Source: Paramacrobiotus richtersi | Taxonomy: Eukaryota > Tardigrada > Eutardigrada > Parachela > Macrobiotidae | Direction of reading: 5' to 3' | Assembly: GCA_034698045.1 (NCBI GenBank) | Contig: JAQGAU010000651.1 | Location: forward strand, 1 to 25,247 | DNA length: 25,247 nt | Part shown: positions 20,183 through 25,247 of the stretch, in pieces | Numbering within the stretch: position 1 is the stretch's first letter | How the letters are laid out: every line of letters starts with the position of its first letter | Translations under genes and position numbers: made by a program | The notes under the pieces: model-generated | The model's database searches: none | Told to the model about the DNA's origin: nothing | What the model saw: only the letters and a program-made list of their open reading frames with translations

Positions 20183-20710
20183 CTAATAAACAACTGTCGG
20201 TCCTGGTGTATCGGTACTCCCAGGAGTCTGCGTGATTGGTATGAATGTAGTAGTACTGCAGAATCCACTCTCCACCGTCTGCCGACAGCCGCACTCACCC
20301 ATACACGAAACTGGACTGCCCACCGTATACCAGCCACAACAGGAAGGGCGGTTAATCGGCGGACATCCGGGAGCTTGACATAAGATGCGTATCCACTCCT
20401 CCCGGGACAGGCTGGTGGTAGCCACCGAAGAGGCTGTGGAAGTCGGCGTCGTTTGCGAAGAATATGGTGCGGCCAAAGTGGATCCTACACCTGAAGAAAA
20501 GTGATCAGTTGAGCACTTCGTGAGAACATACGAGAGTTACCACCAACTTTATCGGCCCAAATTAAAGACAGCATTCAAGAAAGGAAATCCTAGATGGTTT
20601 AGCACGGATTTCTGATATAGTATTATGGTGAATGTGTATAAGGAATTTAGTCACAACTCACTCAATTCCACTCCAAGTAACAAGAAACAGAAGCCTTTGA
20701 TTAGCGTCAT
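20183..20710 (-). CDS. Secreted 8-cysteine protein, copy 1, 2 exons, 118 aa
   Basis: Exon 1 (20710-20662, 49 nt) encodes a signal peptide, MTLIKGFCFLLLGVEL, and ends at a GTGAGT donor in phase 1. Exon 2 (20490-20183) follows a TTTTCTTCAG acceptor. After a Thr/Ser-rich linker (residues 20-45) comes a compact module with eight cysteines: C54-x4-C59-x7-C67C68-x10-C79-x3-C83-x-C85-x8-C94. A Thr/Pro-rich tail of about 24 residues follows. I do not recognise the family. The same exon structure, linker and cysteine framework recur at 22637-23041, and a broken version lies between. The eight-cysteine module suggests a small disulphide-bonded domain, with the Thr-rich flanks probably O-glycosylated. 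It lies just upstream, on the same strand, of the mucin-like gene. Confidence 0.75.
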
Positions 20711-21510
20711 TCTGCGTTTGGATAAAGATTTAAAAGCACGCTGTGTCCGTCTTGTATACGGCTTACACAAGTTGTTAGGGCAATGCGATGCAGCGGAGCA
20801 CGCGCTAAAAAAACTACGGCTTACACAAGTACAGATACTACGAAACATATTTCGACTCCAGAGTTACTACGCACAAGCGGTTTGCTAGCGTTCTTGGAAA
20901 TAAACGTGTACCTCCTGGTGCTCGTTTACCTTCAAATTCATGCCGCTTTTCGGTTCTTGATGCGGTTTTTTTATGTGTATATGTCCGTTAAACGTGACGT
21001 TCCGCCATTTGCAATATTTTGAGCAGTGCCAGTGCAACGATCAGCACCAAACGCCTGCATCACTGACACACAGCAGAACGGCTTTGGTGGCAAAACACGT
21101 TCACTAACGCGGCGTCGGCGGCGAACAGTAACACCGGCAAAAGAGACAACAGTCTCTTCGGTGCAAGGGAAAGAAAGACAGCTGGTTGGATGCTGTGAAC
21201 TTGTAGGGAATTAAAGTCTGGTGGAAAAAGCACACAGATTTTTTTGAAATTTACCAGCCAAATTCGTTTCACTACCAGTACCCATTTTTGAAATTACTTT
21301 AAAACATCCCCGTTGTAGGAAAGCGTCTTCACTGTTACACTGCGTAGCGATGAAAGTGTTAATGTTTACTAGGTTTAGCGTGCCATTTTACCAGATACCG
21401 CACGAGCACCCAGAAATTAACACATCCTTTTATGAAATCATTCATGATACCATACTGTGCTCTGCGTGCAGTGCGGTAGCTAGACGTTTCTTATGCGGAA
21501 GACAGGTGCA
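20711..21510. other. Intergenic stretch between 8-Cys copy 1 and the broken copy
   Basis: The minus-strand 5' flank of copy 1 shares words with that of copy 3: AGCGTGCT at 20735-20742 versus 23059-23066, and TAAGCC further upstream. A 14-bp direct repeat ACGGCTTACACAAG occurs at 20758-20771 and 20816-20829. Open frames at 20783-21214 (+) and 21060-21272 (-) have no recognisable features; the minus one has a hydrophobic run but no matching partner exon was found. Confidence 0.45.
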
Positions 21511-21750
21511 TGTCGTGCTACAAAGTCCACATTTAAGGGTTTGCTTGCAGCTTCAATCGCCAAAACAAGAAAGCCGACTTGCCAAATGTACGCCAGCTAC
21601 AACACCAGTCGCTGTTAATTGGCGAACATCCGGGGTCTTGCAAGGTACGTATAAATTCCTCCTGTGATAGGCTAGTGGTTGCGATTACAGACGCTGTGGG
21701 ATACAATGTCGGTTTTGAAGAATAGAGTTCTGGCAAACTGGGTCCTATAC
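21511..21750 (-). pseudogene. Broken copy 2 of the 8-cysteine gene (exon 2 only)
   Basis: After an acceptor-like CAGCTGCAG, the sequence aligns with copy 1 exon 2 from its first base (GTATAGG versus GTGTAGG) through the linker (TTSLSQEEFIRT versus TTSLSREEWIRI) and the PGC-PIN-CC region. Three lesions are visible against copy 1: a 3-base deletion that removes the first module cysteine, an extra A near 21580 that shifts the frame, and, in the shifted frame, TGA (21553-21555) where copy 1 has the cysteine codon for C83. In the unshifted frame it stops at 21533. Similarity continues to about 21511. No MTL-type signal exon was found upstream; a hydrophobic frame beginning at 21869 could be a replacement or chance. 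Confidence 0.65.
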
Positions 21751-21869
21751 CTGCAGCTGAAATGGACCAAATTAACAGCTCGTCGGTGCACGCATATGTA
21801 CGCTGCAGATATAATTATCACCAGCACACATAGGTAGCCGAAATGCGTGCACCACATGCCAAAAATCAT

Positions 21870-22636
21870 GGGTACTTTTATAGTTTAACATTAGGTGTCC
21901 GTCGGGCGAAATCACTAGCTTCTTCGGCCTATTTAGACTCCGTGTTTTCAGCCAGAAAGTTGACGTCCGAGATCTACAACGCTGACAGCGAGTTTTGCGC
22001 CATGACACCGCAGTAAGACGCTTATATACGCGTTGTGGTAATTTGGAGTATAAACGACCGTATTCACACTAAAAGTTACCAAAGCAAGGAACATACACGT
22101 AAAACTAGGCAAAACCCAAAAGTACTTTACGGGAAGTGTCAAATGCACCCGGGTGTCACAACGGACTCATGGACATAATTACGTACACCAAAACGAGACA
22201 GTGTTTGCATGGTTTGTTGGATGGCTTATATGTTTTCCATGTGCTCTTGCCGTATCTGGCCAACTGTCACGGTGGATGTTGTACATTCTACCATAACGGT
22301 TTTGCATGGGTAACGAATCGTTCATAACGGCTGCGGAACGCACATGTATACAGAGGCTGCTTAACATTGCGTGTACACGTGTACGAAGGCATCCCCACGA
22401 GGTGTACAGGTTTGATTTTGTTTGGTTAAATTCACACTTTCTAGTTGTTCAGCTCAGTACATTGCCCAGTATTTCTTGACATTTAATTTACCAGTGTTGC
22501 CCATGTTGTAACTTCCTCGAAAACAGAATTGCCGTAATAACACCGACTGTAGACTAACGTTTATAATCGCGGTTATGAACACAAAAAAGTTAGGCAACCT
22601 TTCATCAGCTCTTCGACATCCAGCTCCATCGACACT
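21870..22636. other. Intergenic stretch between the broken copy and 8-Cys copy 3
   Basis: I searched both strands by eye for a third signal exon of the MTL-type and for further cysteine modules and found none. Short open frames here have no support. Confidence 0.4.
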
Positions 22637-23041
22637 TTATGGTACGGATGTAGTAGAATTAAACTGATCACAAAAGCTGGGGTCAACGGGGAACCGCCCA
22701 CAGCACTCGCTCAGACAAGATATTTGGGGTCCAAAAACACCCGGTGGACAGCAGAGATTGCGGGCCATCGGCGGGCATCCGAACTCTCCGCATAATGTGA
22801 TGATCAAGGATGGGGTTGTGGTTGAGATTGTGGATTCCGTAGAATATACTGCTGCCAAAGCGAACACTGCATCTACAAAAATAGTTAAACGTTAGCAATT
22901 ATTCTATTACTTCGTGCAAACAGACACTCGGGCACTGCATTATTTCACTTGTCAGACATTCATTGCTGGATTTAGTATGTGCAGTTACTCACTCGAATAC
23001 ACGCCAAGTAGAAGAAAACAGACACATTTGGTTAGCGTCAT
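22637..23041 (-). CDS. Secreted 8-cysteine protein, copy 3, 2 exons, 94 aa
   Basis: Exon 1 (23041-22993, 49 nt) encodes MTLTKCVCFLLLGVYS and ends at GTGAGT in phase 1, exactly the length, phase and donor of copy 1. Exon 2 (22872-22637) follows a TATTTTTGTAG acceptor. The signal peptide probably runs to about A23-A24 (VFALAA). A Thr/Ser-rich linker leads to eight cysteines: C44-x4-C49-x7-C57C58-x10-C69-x3-C73C74-x9-C84. Spacing matches copy 1 except that the sixth and seventh cysteines are adjacent here and separated by one residue there. The C-terminal tail is much shorter (10 residues versus 24). Two further cysteines sit in the signal peptide. The intron is 120 bases against 171 in copy 1. 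It is clearly paralogous to copy 1; function unknown. Confidence 0.72.
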
Positions 23042-23119
23042 TTTTTGCCTTTGATCTCAGCACGCTATGAGGGCCTCGTATGTGGCTTATGGGGGGATTT
23101 TATTGAATGTGCATGCCAG

Positions 23120-23215
23120 GTTTACCAGTCCGGTTGCGGCGGAATCGCAGCTCCTCCATTGGACAAATTCTGCGTCAAGAAGCTGTAGAGGTCGGAGCCC
23201 AAATTACCTGCCTCA
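23120..23215 (-). pseudogene. Possible fourth, strongly decayed 8-Cys exon 2 remnant
   Basis: On the minus strand CCGACCTCTACAGCTTCTT resembles CCGACTTCCACAGCCTCTT of copy 1 exon 2, and is followed at a similar distance by TTGTCC and GGAGGAG-type sequence and by CCGGA, in the same order as in copy 1. The cysteine-coding part is not recognisable. This is weak evidence and needs an alignment. Confidence 0.3.
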
Positions 23216-23659
23216 TAGTGATACACCGACACCGCATAATTCACAACTTTTTGCTGCTGCAAACTATTCGAACGTGTCGCGTAAATTGTTTATTTGGCTC
23301 ACAACCGTTTCGTTGTGTGTCTCTGCTAGATGCCACTCGGCGTAACTGTTCGTTCATCGGCATTGTGAAATACGGCAAACGGCGAAAATCCTCATCCATC
23401 CGAACCGTTTTTTGCGAAACGGAAGACAGAAGCAGTATAAATTGCGAGGTCAACGAACAGTAGGATGTAAGCGTTTGCTATACGAGCAGCGCTAACAATC
23501 CGACTGCGCATAATAACGGTAAACTGTACTCGTACGAAAGACAGTACGCTATACATACTCATGCCAGATATTTCTGAAAGAAGCAGGACGCAAAATTCGG
23601 GGGAAGAATGGAAATCCACGGTTAACAGAATTTCTTTGTCAGCGGGTCGGTATAGAACT
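23216..23659. other. Intergenic stretch upstream of the decayed 8-Cys remnant
   Basis: No supported gene. The open frames on both strands lack ATG-proximal signal peptides or splice context. Confidence 0.4.
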
Positions 23660-23884
23660 TTAGCGAGGGAACGGCATCTGTGTTATGGGAACTGTTGCCT
23701 CCACCCGGGAAATGGAAGATTTGCTTTTGAGCATTAGAGTTAAGCCTTGTCTTCGTAGCTTGGGGCGACGGGGCAGGTCGACGGCCTGGCACACTAGGAT
23801 GCGGACGGTGTGGACGGTGTGGACGGTGGGCAGAATGGCAGAGACTGTCAAGAGAAACATGACGGAAACGGTGGGGGGAGTCAT
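23660..23884 (-). pseudogene. Duplicate of the 5' end of the mucin-like gene (fragment or short paralogue)
   Basis: From an ATG at 23884 the frame encodes MTPPTVSVMFLLTVSAILPT, then HTVRILVCQAVDLPRRP, closely matching the mucin-like protein's first 38 residues; the triplet VHT is doubled here by a 9-bp repeat. After RRPK the sequences diverge, and the frame stops at 23660 after 74 residues. A CCCGGGTGGAGGCAACAG stretch downstream resembles the mucin's CCCGGGAGTGGGAACCAG, but in another frame and after about 50 inserted bases. The 5' flanks are also similar. No Thr-rich region follows. It may be a truncated pseudogene, or a gene with an unseen intron; I favour a fragment. Confidence 0.55.
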
Positions 23885-24919
23885 GCGGGAGATGGATGAA
23901 TCAGCTGGATACCAGCATTGCAGTTCACATACAGGTTTACGGTTTACTTTAAAGTTATCACAACAGAGCATCACTCCCTGTTGCGCAGCAGACAGAAAAC
24001 AACCACAATCAACCGCTGGTGAAAAAGAAAGCAGTACAACCAGAAAACGATAAAATGGATGACTGTGATGAAAATAACGTTAGGAAATCACGGCCAGATC
24101 ACTGAGCCGAAGCCGCTCGCTAGTAAAATAAGAGAACAGTTGCATTGTTCACTCTAACGTCACATGCAGAGTATATAGACGCAGCTATCGCAGTGTTTCT
24201 GGGTGTAGGTACTGTATAAGCTCATGTCACCGGCTTACATCGCTAGAGACAACGTAAAAAAGCGTTTCAAAATTCCGTAACACTCTTTCGGTAGAGCCAA
24301 CCCGTTCCAGAGCATCGCCATCCAGGCTATCCAGCTGATAGCACAGCGCAGGTAGCAAGCACTGGTTTCACGGGAAACGGTTGGGCATTGGTAATTCGGC
24401 GCCGATCGAGTGTTTTTGCAACAGAAACAGAGATGGTAGCTAGCTAAGGCACTACCTGCACGCTTCCTGGGTTGCGCTACCTGCACGCTACACGGTGTCT
24501 GGTAACTTCTGTAGTAATAAAGTATTAATAGCCTACAACGGTTGTAGCATCAAATAATTTCGGTGCATGTGTAACTTTTAATAATAACGCTTTTCCCCGC
24601 GTACGAGACAGCTTGTCGTCTGTCGAAAACACACATTATTCTTAATTATTCCTCTAATTATAATTTTGAAATTAGCAGCATATAGAAGCGTTCAACTACA
24701 GAACTACATAACGGCACAATCTCACAAAGATGGTCAATATCTTTGTGTCGTATTGGCGAGAATATGAATGCTTTCAAGACCAACAAGAATACGTAGAAGT
24801 ACCACGTCCATGTTAGGTCGAACAACAATAACTAAAAAACCAATACGGCCAGGATTTGAAGAAGTCGGTTATCGAGGCTAACAGCATTAGTGTAGATTTA
24901 TGTCTGTCTGTCTATGCAG
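23885..24919. other. Intergenic region near the right edge
   Basis: A 13-bp direct repeat CTACCTGCACGCT occurs at 24452-24464 and 24477-24489. The minus frame 24235-24486 begins at a GTG and shows no domain, so it is not accepted as a gene. Promoters of the mucin-like fragment (minus) may lie at the left end. Confidence 0.45.
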
Positions 24920-25247
24920 CCAAGGGAGGTCGTCAGAACGGTATGTCTGCACGCGTCGATTCCTACGCCGATCAGTCTGTTAAACTGTTCACGCCTGAGA
25001 ACTGGCCACCAAACACGTCACTGGGATACGTGCGGCCGCGGGGAGTTCGACTCCAGTGGGGTTCAAGTACTGTGTGTTTCTATTCGACTACTGTTGCTTC
25101 TTGTTTGCTTTCAATGAGTCTTGACAACTATGTTGTATTGTTGTTTTTTCATCTCACAAATTGTAAGTATTGAAAGGAGGGGCGCGTCCTACTGGACGGC
25201 TCCTGTGGAAGACACCAAGAGATACGCGGACAACGAGATGAAGGAAT
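24920..25247 (+). CDS. Partial gene, two probable internal exons, unknown product
   Basis: A pyrimidine-rich acceptor (GTCTGTCTGTCTATGCAG) precedes GC-rich sequence from 24920 whose frame reads KGGRQNGMSARVDSYADQ, then LFTPENWPPNTSLGYVRPRG and VRLQW. The exon probably ends between 25058 and 25075; several GT donors are possible. After an AT-rich stretch a second segment (from about 25159 or 25170 to the end of the window) reads RGASYWTAPVEDTKRYADNE with coding-like composition. The exact junction and phase are unresolved, and both ends of the gene are missing: upstream exons may lie before 24920 and the rest lies beyond the window. I do not recognise the family. Confidence 0.42.

Noticed and set aside
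21790-21869. Hydrophobic minus frame upstream of broken 8-Cys copy 2 as its signal exon
   Set aside because: It does not resemble the MTL-type signal exon of the other copies, and no donor in the right phase was found to join it to the remnant.
24235-24486. 83-codon minus frame with several cysteines
   Set aside because: Begins at GTG rather than ATG, no signal peptide, and the cysteine spacing does not match the nearby 8-Cys family.
25030-25060. tRNA-like B-box (AGTTCGACTCC)
   Set aside because: The flanking bases do not form a T-arm, and no acceptor, D or anticodon arms fit around it; the stretch lies in a probable exon.

Overview
The window looks like nuclear DNA from an invertebrate metazoan. 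The genes are broken by GT-AG introns, the exons are clearly richer in G+C than the AT-rich introns, and the gene families are animal ones: a lifeguard-type TMBIM channel, an ANTP-class homeobox gene and a coiled-coil axonemal protein. Nothing bacterial is visible: no operons, Shine-Dalgarno sites, rRNA or CRISPR. I cannot fix the phylum from sequence alone. A tardigrade or another small ecdysozoan would fit, but that is a guess.

Layout. 1-116 is an 8-bp AT minisatellite. 1510-5357 (+) is an eight-exon lifeguard/TMBIM gene encoding 300 residues; its first intron holds a ~210-bp tandem duplication with a perfect 12-bp inverted repeat in each copy. 6237-6551 (-) is a single-exon secreted orphan of 104 residues with a YARQM repeat. 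8180-8568 (+) is a two-exon secreted peptide of 73 residues with an inhibitor-cystine-knot-like cysteine pattern. 9403-12502 (-) is a four-exon homeobox gene (286 residues) with an N-terminal eh1-like repressor motif and a BarH/Barx-like but divergent homeodomain. 14314-17080 (-) is a seven-exon coiled-coil gene resembling CCDC42/CFAP73.

From about 17.7 to 23.9 kb, all on the minus strand, lies a cluster of secreted-protein genes: a 600-residue mucin-like protein (17700-19502); two intact members of an 8-cysteine family (20183-20710 and 22637-23041) that share a signal-peptide exon and a phase-1 intron; a broken copy between them (21511-21750); a possible fourth, more decayed copy near 23.1-23.2 kb; and a duplicate of the mucin gene's 5' end (23660-23884). 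The mucin-like and 8-Cys genes therefore seem to have been duplicated locally, and this is the most unusual part of the window. The right edge (24920 onward, +) appears to hold exons of a gene that continues outside.

The TMBIM, homeobox and coiled-coil genes look like unrelated neighbours. The secreted cluster may encode co-expressed extracellular or cuticular products, but that is inference. Exon boundaries were worked out by eye from splice consensus, reading frame and phase, so individual junctions need transcript support.
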